Source: Thermodesulfobacteriota bacterium
GTDB taxonomy: Bacteria; Desulfobacterota_D; UBA1144; Nemesobacterales; UBA2774
NCBI GenBank assembly: GCA_039028315.1
Contig: JBCCIH010000096.1
Coordinates: forward strand, 1 to 8,787
DNA: 8,787 nt
Reading direction: 5' to 3'
In this document: positions 1 through 8,014 of the stretch, piece by piece
Layout: the number at the start of each line of letters is the position of its first letter
How positions within the stretch are numbered: the first letter of the stretch is position 1
The notes under the pieces: generated by a model
What the model saw: the letters and a program-made list of their open reading frames with translations, nothing else
Databases searched by the model: none
Told to the model about the DNA's origin: nothing
Made by a program: the position numbers and the translations under genes

Positions 1-1
1 C

Positions 2-613
2 AAGAGGCTAGAAATCGACGGGAGCAGAAAAAATTACTTGTCTTTAGTCCTTCATGAAGGAGTCCTCCTTGCGGCCTCAGCGCTCTTTGTTGCGGGAATG
101 GGATTTGTAACAGTAATCAGCTTTGTCCCGGTTTTTGCTGGCCGTATAAATGTAGAGCAGTATGAAATATTTTTCATAGCCTACACTTTCTCCGTTATTG
201 CAATAAGAGTTTTTGGAGGATGGATACCCGATACTTACGGAAAGAGAAGATCTGCTATCCCAGCTTTCTTTGTATATGCGGCAAGTATAATTCTGCTCGG
301 TATTGCAGATGAGTGGATAGAACTACTTATATCTGGGGTTTTGTTTGGCTTAGGGCACGGTCTATTTTATCCGGCAATTTATGCACTTGTTATTGATTTA
401 TCCTCTGAGGCGGAAAGAGGAAAAGCTATATCAATCTGCAGTGTTTCTTTTACATTCGGGGGTATGATCGGAGTTTTAATCTATGGCTTTGTGGCGGAAT
501 ATTGGGGATTCGAAGAGATGTTTATAATATTGGGCATAATGTCAGCAATCGGATTTTTGATTTTTTCATTGTTTGGCAAAGACCCATCATCCCAAGTAGA
601 TAGTAATAAATAG
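2..613 (+). CDS. Major facilitator superfamily (MFS) transporter, C-terminal half (partial, cut by left edge)
   Basis: The reading frame is open from the first full codon at base 2 to a TAG at 611-613, so the start lies outside the window; the TTG at 38 is simply an internal leucine codon. About 203 residues are visible. They form six hydrophobic segments, consistent with TM7-TM12 of a 12-helix MFS carrier of the inner membrane. A motif-A-like loop with G-x(4)-D-x(2)-G-K-R-R character (bases 218-250) sits between the second and third visible helices, as expected for the TM8-TM9 loop. An E-R-G-K-A segment before the fifth visible helix is also typical. The tail is short and polar. The substrate cannot be told from this half; many such carriers are annotated as drug or metabolite efflux proteins. 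The next gene follows after 55 bases on the same strand, so co-transcription is possible. Confidence 0.85.
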   Translation, partial: KRLEIDGSRKNYLSLVLHEGVLLAASALFVAGMGFVTVISFVPVFAGRINVEQYEIFFIAYTFSVIAIRVFGGWIPDTYGKRRSAIPAFFVYAASIILLGIADEWIELLISGVLFGLGHGLFYPAIYALVIDLSSEAERGKAISICSVSFTFGGMIGVLIYGFVAEYWGFEEMFIILGIMSAIGFLIFSLFGKDPSSQVDSNK

Positions 614-668
614 ATATTTCAAAACTCTTATTTCCAAGTACTCTATAGCGAAGTTTACGGAGAATGAT

Positions 669-1073
669 ATGTCTGAAGACAAGAACTTAAACCACAAATT
701 CCCGCACGTTCCCATATGGGAGCTTATGAATATTAAAGTAGTAGAGATGGGAGAGGGCACGGCCACTTTGACTATGCCGTTTGATAGCGACCTTACTAAT
801 CCCTACGGCATGATGCACGGCAGCGCCGCTTATGCACTCGCAGACTCAGCTGTAGCTGTAGCCATTTCAACCATAACTCAAAAAGGAAAGCAGTTCTTTA
901 CAATTGAAATGAAGGTTAACTATTTAGAGCCCGTAAGTGATGGAATACTTGAGGCTAAAGCTAAGGTTCTAAGGGAGGGGCGAATAGTTCCCGGAGAGGT
1001 TGATGTCTACAATGAAAATAAACTTGTAGCTAAGGCTTTAGCAACGTATATTATTGTGGACGAAAAAAAATAA
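669..1073 (+). CDS. PaaI-like hotdog-fold acyl-CoA thioesterase
   Basis: This 134-residue protein has the length and layout of the PaaI/YdiI-type 4HBT thioesterases, cytosolic enzymes that hydrolyse acyl-CoA or aryl-CoA thioesters. The family core is visible: Asn44, Gly47, then Met-His50-Gly51-Ser52, followed by the helix containing Asp59 in an Ala-Asp-Ser-Ala context. In this family the Asn/His/Gly and the helical Asp line the active site. The usual HGG is HGS here. The second half (M-K-V-N-Y-L-E-P-V, then E-A-K-A-K-V-L-R-E-G-R) matches the hotdog beta-sheet pattern. The start is supported by GGAG at 659-662, six bases before the ATG. It probably acts as a homo-oligomer with active sites between subunits. 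The substrate is unknown, and nothing in the neighbourhood points to phenylacetate degradation, so the paaI symbol is withheld. Confidence 0.88.
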   Translation: MSEDKNLNHKFPHVPIWELMNIKVVEMGEGTATLTMPFDSDLTNPYGMMHGSAAYALADSAVAVAISTITQKGKQFFTIEMKVNYLEPVSDGILEAKAKVLREGRIVPGEVDVYNENKLVAKALATYIIVDEKK

Positions 1074-1109
1074 CTTGCGGACGATAAATTAAACCCCTAA
1101 GCCAAGATA

Positions 1110-1125
1110 AATAATTCAAATTATT
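1110..1125. repeat. Perfect 7-bp inverted repeat upstream of lysS
   Basis: AATAATT at 1110-1116 and AATTATT at 1119-1125 are exact reverse complements separated by two bases. They lie in the 99-base gap between the thioesterase and lysS. A two-base loop is too small for a good RNA hairpin, so a DNA-binding dimer site is more plausible than a terminator. The region is very AT-rich, so chance is a real alternative. A weak -10-like TATAAG lies just downstream at 1128-1133, with no convincing -35. Confidence 0.3.
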
Positions 1126-1172
1126 CATATAAGATTAATTGTAGATTCTAATGTAGAAGGTTTATCTGAATT

Positions 1173-2633
1173 ATGGAAAACGAACAGTTTGAGCAGAGAA
1201 AACAAAAACTAGACGAGCTAAAAGAATCGGGGATAAATCCATTCTCTAATGACTTTAAGCCCGATCATTTGGCAGCAGATCTTATCTCAAAATATGCCGA
1301 CTCTTCTGAAGAGGATTTAGGTCAAGTTAGTGATGTATTTTCTTTGGCTGGCAGAGTGATGGCTATAAGAGATTTCGGTAAGAGCATGTTTTTTCATATC
1401 GCTGATAGATCCGGGAGAATCCAAGGCTATATAAAAAGAGATGTTGTAGGAGAAGATGAGCAAAAAGCATTTAAGAAGTTTGTAGACCTAGGGGATTTTG
1501 TCGGCATAAAAGGCAATTTGTTTAAAACCAGAACTGGTGAGCTAACTGTTAACGTTACAGAGTATAAATTTCTTACTAAAACTCTTCATCCGCTACCTGA
1601 AAAATGGCACGGTCTTAAAGATGTTGAGGTTAGATACCGCCAGCGTTATCTGGACTTAGTTTCTAACCCTGAAATAAAAGACATATTTCTAACTAGAAGT
1701 AAAATTATTGCTCTAATCAGAAAGTTCTTAGAAGAAAAAGATTTTGTAGAGGTTGAAACACCTATCTTGCACCCAATTGCGGGTGGGGCTGCAGCCAGGC
1801 CCTTTGAGACACATCACAATGCCCTTGATATGGATCTAGTGTTAAGAATCGCCCCTGAGCTATATTTAAAAAGACTGGTTGTAGGCGGAATAGACAGAGT
1901 TTTTGAGATAGGAAGGAATTTTAGAAATGAGGGCGTATCCACTCAGCACAACCCAGAGTTTACAATGATGGAGCTCTATCAGGCCTATGCTACATATGAA
2001 GATCTAATGGAAATGACAGAAGAGCTTATCTGTCATATTGCTATGGAAGTTAAGGGCTCTCTCAAATTTGAATACGGTGATATACAGATAGATCTTACGC
2101 GCCCGTGGAAGAGAATGGAAATAACACAGTCGCTCACAGATGAGTTGGGCGATGAAATACTATCTGATGATAAAAAGCTGTTTGATAAAGCTGACTCTAT
2201 GGGAATTGACCATAAAGGCGTTAGGGGAAAAGCTATAACTGAAATGTTTGAGGCAATTTTTGAAGAGACACTGATAAATCCGACTTTTGTATACGGATTT
2301 CCGTTAGACGTTTCTCCATTAGCCAGAAAAAATGAAGAAAACCCCGAGCTCACTGACAGGTTTGAGCTTTATATCGTTGGCAGAGAAATAGCAAATGCAT
2401 TCTCTGAGCTAAATGACCCGGTAGATCAAAAAGAAAGATTTGAAAAGCAAATTGAGTTGAAAAATAAAGGAGATGAAGAAGCGCACGAAATGGATCAGGA
2501 TTATGTCACCGCACTAGAGCACGGTATGCCGCCAACTGCTGGTGAGGGAATAGGGATTGATCGTTTAGTTATGCTGTTTACAAATTCTCCTTCCATAAGG
2601 GAAGTGATTTTCTTTCCTCATCTTAGACCCTAA
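1173..2633 (+). CDS. lysS: Lysyl-tRNA synthetase, class II (LysRS)
   Basis: This 486-residue cytosolic enzyme charges tRNA-Lys with lysine using ATP. Its length is normal for bacterial class II LysRS. The N-terminal OB-fold anticodon-binding domain spans roughly residues 57-150 (S-L-A-G-R-V-M-A-I-R-D-F-G-K). The catalytic domain follows: motif 1 region around residues 190-200 (V-E-V-E-T-P-I-L), motif 2 around 244-272 with F-E-I-G-R-N-F-R-N-E-G and the ATP-contacting Arg251, and motif 3 at 459-486 (G-I-G-I-D-R-L-V-M-L) with Arg464, ending in the typical F-F-P-H-L-R-P. The ATG at 1173 is preceded by AGAAGG at 1155-1160, a rather long 12-base spacing. The stop overlaps the next ATG by one base (TAATG at 2631-2635), so translation is probably coupled to the Lol permease gene. 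It is complete with no missing catalytic residue. Confidence 0.98.
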   Translation: MENEQFEQRKQKLDELKESGINPFSNDFKPDHLAADLISKYADSSEEDLGQVSDVFSLAGRVMAIRDFGKSMFFHIADRSGRIQGYIKRDVVGEDEQKAFKKFVDLGDFVGIKGNLFKTRTGELTVNVTEYKFLTKTLHPLPEKWHGLKDVEVRYRQRYLDLVSNPEIKDIFLTRSKIIALIRKFLEEKDFVEVETPILHPIAGGAAARPFETHHNALDMDLVLRIAPELYLKRLVVGGIDRVFEIGRNFRNEGVSTQHNPEFTMMELYQAYATYEDLMEMTEELICHIAMEVKGSLKFEYGDIQIDLTRPWKRMEITQSLTDELGDEILSDDKKLFDKADSMGIDHKGVRGKAITEMFEAIFEETLINPTFVYGFPLDVSPLARKNEENPELTDRFELYIVGREIANAFSELNDPVDQKERFEKQIELKNKGDEEAHEMDQDYVTALEHGMPPTAGEGIGIDRLVMLFTNSPSIREVIFFPHLRP

Positions 2634-3940
2634 TGAAATACGAATATTTTATAGGACTCAGATACCTAAGTTCCAGAAGAAAGCAGAAGTTTACTTCTAT
2701 CATCGGAATCATATCCGTTCTGGGAGTTATTATAGGTGTAATGGCTCTAAATGTTGTACTAGCTGTAATGGGAGGCTTTGAAGAAGAACTTAGAGAGAAG
2801 ATTCTCGGCGTGAGTTCTCACGTTGTGGTTCTAAGTTATAACGGCCCCATGAAGGAATACGACAAGATAAAGGAAGATGCTGTTGATTTCCCAGGAGTTA
2901 TCGGCGCAAGCCCCTTCATATATGGACAGGGAATGATTTCAAGCGAGCGAAATGTATCGGGCTCTGTAATCAGAGGAATAGATCCTAGAACAGCAGGCGA
3001 AGTTACTAATATTGAACAGGCAATTGGTAACGGTATAGCTAGAAGAAACAAGACAGATGAGAGGCTGTCTGATGAAGAATTAAGAGAGCTCGGAAGGGGT
3101 CTGTTAATAAAACTTACTCAAGAAACTGAGTCTGGCCGCCCGCCCGTTCTGATAGGTAAAGAGCTTGCTGCAAATCTCGGAGTGATTGAGGGGGATGAAG
3201 TAAGTCTCGTATCTCCTTTTGGAAAACTTGGACCTTTTGGACAGACTGCGAAAGTTAAGAAATATGAGGTAATAGGAATATTTGACTACGGTATGATTGA
3301 GTATGACTCATCCATATCATATGTGAATCTGCCTGATGCAATGGACTTCTTTGATATGGAAGATCAAGTTTCCGGAGTAGAGGTTAAAGTTGAGGATATT
3401 TATAATGCTAAAAGCTTAGGTAATGAGCTTACGTCAGTTTTAGGTTTTCCTTATTACACAAGAAACTGGGAAGAGGTTAATCAAAGACTTTTTAAAGCTC
3501 TTCGTCTGGAAAGAATAGGAGTTGCAATAATTTTGGGTCTAATAATCCTTGTTGCGGCCCTAAATATAGTAAGCACGTTGACTATGGTTGTTATGGAAAA
3601 AGGTAAGGATATAGCTATTTTACGAGCTATGGGGGCAACTAGAAGTGGAATATTAAAGATCTTTGTGACAGAGGGAATGATAATAGGGACAGTGGGTACA
3701 ATATTGGGAACAGCCCTTGGATATGGTATTTGCTATATGCTTAAAACAAGCGATACAATAAGAAAACTTATTCCGTTTGATAATAATGTCTACCCTATTT
3801 CGGACTTTCCAGTTAAAATTGAACCGACTTATTTTATTACTGTTGCAGTAATGAGCGTGCTTATATGCTTTATTGCAACTTTATATCCATCGTTTCAAGC
3901 ATCTAGGAAAGATCCTATAGAAGCACTGAGGTACGAGTAA
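2633..3940 (+). CDS. lolC: Lipoprotein-releasing ABC transporter permease (LolC/LolE family)
   Basis: This 435-residue inner-membrane protein has the LolC/E topology. TM1 is at about residues 20-46, a large periplasmic MacB/FtsX-like domain at about 47-294, and three helices follow at about 295-322, 348-371 and 400-420. The tail, R-K-D-P-I-E-A-L-R, is typical of this permease family. With LolD it forms the complex that uses ATP to release outer-membrane lipoproteins from the inner membrane to the periplasmic carrier LolA. The coupling-helix region M-E-K-G-K-D-I-A-I-L-R-A-M-G-A (about 321-335) between TM2 and TM3 is well preserved. E. coli has separate LolC and LolE; only one permease gene is present here, immediately followed by its ATPase, so a LolF-like homodimer is plausible. 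A charged stretch around residues 128-165 makes it longer than E. coli LolC. The name lolC is by family and could equally be lolE or lolF. Confidence 0.93.
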   Translation: MKYEYFIGLRYLSSRRKQKFTSIIGIISVLGVIIGVMALNVVLAVMGGFEEELREKILGVSSHVVVLSYNGPMKEYDKIKEDAVDFPGVIGASPFIYGQGMISSERNVSGSVIRGIDPRTAGEVTNIEQAIGNGIARRNKTDERLSDEELRELGRGLLIKLTQETESGRPPVLIGKELAANLGVIEGDEVSLVSPFGKLGPFGQTAKVKKYEVIGIFDYGMIEYDSSISYVNLPDAMDFFDMEDQVSGVEVKVEDIYNAKSLGNELTSVLGFPYYTRNWEEVNQRLFKALRLERIGVAIILGLIILVAALNIVSTLTMVVMEKGKDIAILRAMGATRSGILKIFVTEGMIIGTVGTILGTALGYGICYMLKTSDTIRKLIPFDNNVYPISDFPVKIEPTYFITVAVMSVLICFIATLYPSFQASRKDPIEALRYE

Positions 3941-3943
3941 TAT

Positions 3944-4618
3944 ATGCTAATTGAAATAAAGGGATTGTCGAAGGTGTTTGAAACAGTGGGCGCGAGAGTA
4001 GAGGCCTTGAAGGGAATAGATTTGAATATATCTGATGGAGAGACACTGGCTGTTGTGGGAGTTTCAGGTTCTGGTAAAAGCACGCTTTTGCACATACTGG
4101 GCACTTTGGAGCATCCCTCTGAAGGAGAAGTGTTGTTTGACGGTAAGGATATTTTTACACAGGCTGACCGTTCAATTGCTTCATTTAGGAATAGTGAGAT
4201 TGGTTTTGTCTTTCAGTTCCATTACCTTCTTCCCGAGTTTACTGCTTTAGAAAATGTTATGATGCCCTGTTTAATAAACGGTATGGATTCAGAACAGGCA
4301 AAAGATATATCTCAAGAGATACTAACAAAAGTAGGATTGGAAAACAGATTAGATCACAGGCCAGGAGAATTGTCGGGAGGAGAACAGCAGAGAGTTGCTA
4401 TCGCCAGAGCTGTTGTGCTTAAGCCAAAAGTTATATTAGCAGATGAGCCTACCGGTAATTTAGATGTTGATACTGGCAGCGCGATTTTAGATTTATTCTT
4501 GATGTTAAATGGGGAATATGGAATAACTTCTGTATTAGTTACGCACAATATGGAAATAGCTAACCGTCTTAATAGGAGAATTAGACTTTCTGATGGAAAA
4601 ATTGTTGATGCAAATTAA
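3944..4618 (+). CDS. lolD: Lipoprotein-releasing system ATP-binding protein LolD
   Basis: This 224-residue ABC ATPase sits on the cytoplasmic side of the Lol exporter and powers lipoprotein release. All nucleotide-binding motifs are intact: Walker A G-V-S-G-S-G-K-S-T (39-47), Q-loop Gln91, signature L-S-G-G-E-Q-Q (143-149), Walker B V-I-L-A-D-E-P (163-169) with catalytic Glu168, D-loop around 173-177, and switch His201. The Q-loop segment F-Q-F-H-Y-L-L-P-E-F-T-A-L-E-N-V (90-105) is a good match to the LolD subfamily, which separates it from the related MacB and FtsE ATPases. The ATG lies three bases after the permease stop, so the two are almost certainly translated together. Its 3' end overlaps the start of bamA. 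Length is normal and nothing is missing. Confidence 0.96.
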   Translation: MLIEIKGLSKVFETVGARVEALKGIDLNISDGETLAVVGVSGSGKSTLLHILGTLEHPSEGEVLFDGKDIFTQADRSIASFRNSEIGFVFQFHYLLPEFTALENVMMPCLINGMDSEQAKDISQEILTKVGLENRLDHRPGELSGGEQQRVAIARAVVLKPKVILADEPTGNLDVDTGSAILDLFLMLNGEYGITSVLVTHNMEIANRLNRRIRLSDGKIVDAN

Positions 4619-7022
4619 TAAACGCAATTCTATAGCAGTGCTTTCACTTGCGGGTCTAGTTGTGCTTTTGACCTTTTATCTCTACCCTAATCTGGGACAG
4701 GCTAGCAGCGTTGAGAGAATAACACTAGATGATGCTCTTAATTGGGAAGTTGCGCAAGCAGAAACTGAACCACAGAACACCGAAATTGAAGAAGAAGGCG
4801 ATCTTAGTGCCACAAACAATAATATTGTACAAATTAAGGTAGAAGGTAACAGAAGGGTAGAAAAAGAACTAATTGAACTCAATATTAACTCGCAAGTTGG
4901 TCAAACGCTTTCAACTGCCTCCGTAAGAGAAGATGTTAAGAAGATATACGGTCTTGGATCATTTGAAGATGTTACTGCTGAGATAGATAGAACTCCTAAT
5001 GGAATTATTCTTGTTTATAAAGTAAAAGAAAAACCTATTGTCGCTGATCTTAGAATAAGAGGTAATGACGATATAAAGAGTAAAGATATTCTTGAGGTCG
5101 TCACTGTTAGAGAAGGAAAAATAATTGATCTAAACAATGTTAAGAAAACTCAAGAAATTATAGGTCAACTCTATGCTGAAGCAGGACTTGTGGGAACAGT
5201 AGTCGATTATGAAATTGAGCCCGAGGGCGATGGGACAGTAAGTGTTACCTATGATATTAAAGAGGGTAAAAAAGCCTACATTAAGGAAGTTAATTTTGTA
5301 GGCAATGAGCAGCTAAAAACCAAAGTTGTTAAAAAGGGCATCTACTCAAAGCCAAAAGGTATTTTTTCCTTCCTTACAAAAAAAGGACTCTACAATCCAA
5401 GAGAAATACTTAACGATTCAGAGAGAATTCGTACAACTTATATAGACAATGGATTTTTGGATGTAAAGGTAAGTAAGCCCGAGATTGAATACAGTGATGA
5501 GAAAAAAGGTTACATAGTAACATTTAAAATCAGCGAAGGTGATCAGTTTACGGTTAATGAACTATCATTTGCCGGGGAGTTAATTGTTCCAGAGGAAGAA
5601 CTCAGAGAAGTACTTAGTCTAAAGAGTGGCGAGATTTTCAGAGGAAGCCTGCTCGCTAGAGACATATCCGGTCTTACTACATTTTATGGTAATCAAGGAT
5701 TTGCATTTGCAAACGCTGAACCTCAGTTTGCTGTAGACCGACAGAACCAAACTGTGGATATCAGATTTAGTATGGAAAAAGGACCTGAAGTATATATAAG
5801 AGAAATCGATATTGTTGGCAACTACAGAACTAGAGACAAGGTAATACGAAGAGAGATCCCTATACAGGAGCAGCAGCTCTACAACGCAAGCGAGGTGCAG
5901 GCAATAAGGCCTAGGGTTACAAGACTAGGGTTCTTTGAGGAAAATGTTGAAGTAGTTTCCGAGCGTGTTCCGGGTCAGGAAGATAAGCTCGATTTAGAAG
6001 TAAGAGTAGAGGAAAAATCAACAGGTTTCTTTAGTGTAGCCGGTGGTTTCAGCTCTATTGAAACATTTATCTTTGCAGGTCAAATTCAGGAATCAAACCT
6101 CTTTGGTTATGGTAAAAGAATTTCACTAAATGCACAGATCGGCGGCGTTACTCAGCTATTTTTCATCAACTACGGGGACCCCAACTTTTGGGATAGCGAT
6201 TACACTCTAGATGCAACATTATTTAGAACAGATAGAACTTTTAGAGATTTTGACCGTAGCTCATGGGGAGGAAGAATAACGTTTGGTAGAAGAATCTGGA
6301 GATGGCTGGAGCTTGATGTTTCATACAGATTAGAGAATGTAAAAATCAGTGGAATCGATGATAACGCAAGATTAATTCTTACATCAGAAGACCAGACAAT
6401 AAGCGCAATAGGAATCGGAGCAAAATGGGATTCAAGAAATAACCTTCTTGATCCTAGCAAAGGAAATTTAAGCCGAATGATTATAGAGTCTGCAGGTGGA
6501 CCAACAGGTGGAAATGTTGATTATATTAAATATACTATATCATCGAGACAATGGTTTAGGTTATGGTTTAATACAGTCTTTACAGTAAGGGGAAGATACG
6601 GAATAATAGATTTCCGAAATACTGGAAATGATTTGGTTGTTGCAGAAAGATTCTTTCTCGGAGGCCCTAACTCACTTAGAGGTTTTGGTTTCAGAAGAGT
6701 TGGACCTAGGGTTCCTACGGAAGATGGTAACTTTGTAATTATTGGTGGTGTTCAAGAAGTTCTATTCTCTGCCGACTATGTATTTCCGATAATTCCATCA
6801 GCTGGACTAAGAGGTGTATTATTTGTTGATTCGGGTAATGCCTTTAACGACGGCGAGGATTTAAGTTTGAATCCTTCCGATCTTAGAAACGATGTTGGAT
6901 TTGGATTTAGGTGGATATCTCCTCTCGGACCACTAAGACTTGAAATTGGTATACCACTAGGAGACAGACTGCCAGGCGAGAATTCCTACGAAATACAGTT
7001 CACAGTAGGAACATTATTTTAG
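4593..7022 (+). CDS. bamA: Outer membrane protein assembly factor BamA (Omp85 family)
   Basis: BamA folds and inserts beta-barrel proteins into the outer membrane. The 809 residues show an N-terminal signal peptide (positive K-R at 10-11, hydrophobic core 14-30, likely cleavage after G-Q-A at 37), then five POTRA-like repeats at about 78-147, 148-225, 227-316, 317-398 and 398-475, each opening with a beta-strand ending in a G-N or similar turn. The C-terminal 16-strand barrel covers about 476-809. The Omp85 hallmark R-G-F (696-698) lies in G-G-P-N-S-L-R-G-F, and the protein ends in Phe, the usual outer-membrane insertion signal. The start is uncertain. ATG 4593 overlaps lolD by 26 bases, with AGGAGA at 4574-4579 rather far upstream; ATG 4608 in the same frame overlaps by 11 bases and still leaves a good signal peptide. 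An acidic, Asn-rich linker (about 38-77) precedes POTRA1. Confidence 0.96.
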   Translation: MEKLLMQINKRNSIAVLSLAGLVVLLTFYLYPNLGQASSVERITLDDALNWEVAQAETEPQNTEIEEEGDLSATNNNIVQIKVEGNRRVEKELIELNINSQVGQTLSTASVREDVKKIYGLGSFEDVTAEIDRTPNGIILVYKVKEKPIVADLRIRGNDDIKSKDILEVVTVREGKIIDLNNVKKTQEIIGQLYAEAGLVGTVVDYEIEPEGDGTVSVTYDIKEGKKAYIKEVNFVGNEQLKTKVVKKGIYSKPKGIFSFLTKKGLYNPREILNDSERIRTTYIDNGFLDVKVSKPEIEYSDEKKGYIVTFKISEGDQFTVNELSFAGELIVPEEELREVLSLKSGEIFRGSLLARDISGLTTFYGNQGFAFANAEPQFAVDRQNQTVDIRFSMEKGPEVYIREIDIVGNYRTRDKVIRREIPIQEQQLYNASEVQAIRPRVTRLGFFEENVEVVSERVPGQEDKLDLEVRVEEKSTGFFSVAGGFSSIETFIFAGQIQESNLFGYGKRISLNAQIGGVTQLFFINYGDPNFWDSDYTLDATLFRTDRTFRDFDRSSWGGRITFGRRIWRWLELDVSYRLENVKISGIDDNARLILTSEDQTISAIGIGAKWDSRNNLLDPSKGNLSRMIIESAGGPTGGNVDYIKYTISSRQWFRLWFNTVFTVRGRYGIIDFRNTGNDLVVAERFFLGGPNSLRGFGFRRVGPRVPTEDGNFVIIGGVQEVLFSADYVFPIIPSAGLRGVLFVDSGNAFNDGEDLSLNPSDLRNDVGFGFRWISPLGPLRLEIGIPLGDRLPGENSYEIQFTVGTLF

Positions 7023-7027
7023 ATACC

Positions 7028-7035
7028 AAGGAGGT
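7028..7035 (+). promoter_or_regulatory. Strong Shine-Dalgarno site for ompH/skp
   Basis: AAGGAGGT is a full-length match to the anti-Shine-Dalgarno end of 16S rRNA and lies seven bases before the ATG at 7043. It is the strongest ribosome-binding site among the operon genes, which suggests that the chaperone is made in excess over BamA from the same message. That agrees with the family role but is inference. Confidence 0.8.
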
Positions 7036-7042
7036 ATAAAAA

Positions 7043-7540
7043 ATGAGATTATTTTTACTTGTTCTTTGTTCACTAGTATTTATGTCTAGCTTAGCCTACG
7101 CTCAGGCAAAGGTAGGTTATGTAGATCTTAGGAGAGTTGTTACAGATTCTAGAAAAGGAAAAGCAGCTTTTGCCGCTGTAGAATCACAATTTGGTCCTAG
7201 AGGTAAGACCCTGGAGAACAAAAGAAAATCACTTGAAGCTATGGAGCAGGATTTCATCAAAAATGCTGCTGTAATGAACGAAGCGTCAAGAAAACAAAAA
7301 GCTGAGCAGATCGATAGAATGAAGAAAGATTTCACTAGATCACTCGAAGACTTTCAGTATGAGCTGAAAAAGAAAGATTTTGAACTATCTCAGACCATTC
7401 TTGATGATATAGAAGGAATACTTAAATCTATAGGACAATCTGGCGGCTATACTGTTATTCTAGAGAGCAGTAGTCTGGTTTATGGAAGCCCATCAGCGGA
7501 TATTACTGACCAAGTAATCAAAGCATACGACGCTAAGTAG
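7043..7540 (+). CDS. skp: OmpH/Skp family periplasmic chaperone
   Basis: This 165-residue protein is close in length to E. coli Skp. Its signal peptide has M-R, a hydrophobic core at 3-17 and an A-Y-A cleavage site before Gln21. The mature protein starts with A-K-V-G-Y-V-D-L-R-R-V, the typical first strand of the OmpH family. A long charged helical region (about 45-110, rich in K, E, D, Q and R) should form the coiled-coil tentacles. The C-terminal part returns to the small beta body (Y-T-V-I-L-E near 147-152, then S-A-D-I-T-D-Q-V-I). Skp trimers hold unfolded outer-membrane proteins in the periplasm and hand them to the BAM complex, which fits its place 20 bases after bamA. It is complete and the start is fixed by a strong ribosome-binding site. 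Confidence 0.93.
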   Translation: MRLFLLVLCSLVFMSSLAYAQAKVGYVDLRRVVTDSRKGKAAFAAVESQFGPRGKTLENKRKSLEAMEQDFIKNAAVMNEASRKQKAEQIDRMKKDFTRSLEDFQYELKKKDFELSQTILDDIEGILKSIGQSGGYTVILESSSLVYGSPSADITDQVIKAYDAK

Positions 7541-7579
7541 TCGAAATTACATATTATTTTAGGAGCAGCCCATATTTTG

Positions 7580-8014
7580 ATGGATAAAGATGAAATAAAA
7601 AGCTATATACCGCACAGGGAACCTTTTCTGTTTGTTGATAAAGTAATAGAGTTTGAGCCTTATAAAAGAATAGTTGCTGTAAAAACTTTTCCCAAGGAAC
7701 AAGAATTCTTCAAAGGCCATTTCCCTGGACACCCAGTAGTACCAGGGGTAATATTAACTGAGTCGTTAGCGCAGGCTGCGGCTGTATTAATGGGGGCTTC
7801 TTTAGAAAAAGATGAGAATGCAGAAAATATAGAGGGATGTTACTTAATGGGCCTGGACAAAGTAAAGTTTAGAAAAGTAGTTAATCCGGAAGATGTGATT
7901 GAGCTTCATGCGGAAGTAATTAAACTCCGTTCAAAGATTGTTACTTTTAAAGCTGACGCCTATGTAAGTGAAGCAAAAGTTGCTGAGGCCGAGTTTATGG
8001 CTACATTCTATTAA
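7580..8014 (+). CDS. fabZ: 3-hydroxyacyl-[acyl-carrier-protein] dehydratase FabZ
   Basis: This cytosolic hotdog-fold enzyme of type II fatty acid synthesis dehydrates 3-hydroxyacyl-ACP to trans-2-enoyl-ACP. The 144 residues begin close to the conserved I-P-H-R-E-P-F-L-F-V-D segment (10-20). The catalytic pair is present: His47 in F-K-G-H-F-P-G-H-P and Glu61 in T-E-S-L-A-Q. The P-V-V-P-G-V turn (52-57) is also typical. ATG 7580 is chosen; a TTG directly before it at 7577 is a possible alternative start, since AGGAG at 7561-7565 is 14 bases from the ATG and 11 from the TTG. The difference is one residue. In most LPS-making bacteria fabZ is flanked by lpxD and lpxA. Here its neighbours are ompH/skp, 39 bases upstream, and a stem-loop and tRNA genes downstream. 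Confidence 0.95.
   Translation: MDKDEIKSYIPHREPFLFVDKVIEFEPYKRIVAVKTFPKEQEFFKGHFPGHPVVPGVILTESLAQAAAVLMGASLEKDENAENIEGCYLMGLDKVKFRKVVNPEDVIELHAEVIKLRSKIVTFKADAYVSEAKVAEAEFMATFY

Noticed and set aside
38..40. TTG as the start of the first gene
   Set aside because: The frame is open upstream to the window edge and the protein has only the C-terminal six helices of an MFS carrier, so this is an internal codon of a truncated gene.
1124..1152. Possible lysS promoter TTCATA, 17 bases, TCTAAT
   Set aside because: The hexamers are acceptable, but transcription would start near 1159, removing or cutting the AGAAGG ribosome-binding site at 1155-1160. It is not supported as the working promoter.
2033..2353. 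A 106-codon open frame on the - strand inside lysS
   Set aside because: It lies entirely within a highly conserved synthetase gene, and its serine-rich, low-complexity product has no recognisable domain. It is a shadow frame.
6200..6460. An 86-codon open frame on the - strand inside bamA
   Set aside because: It is antisense to the conserved barrel region, shows no domain and has no supporting ribosome-binding site that I could see. The same applies to the other short antisense frames in lolC, lolD, bamA and skp.
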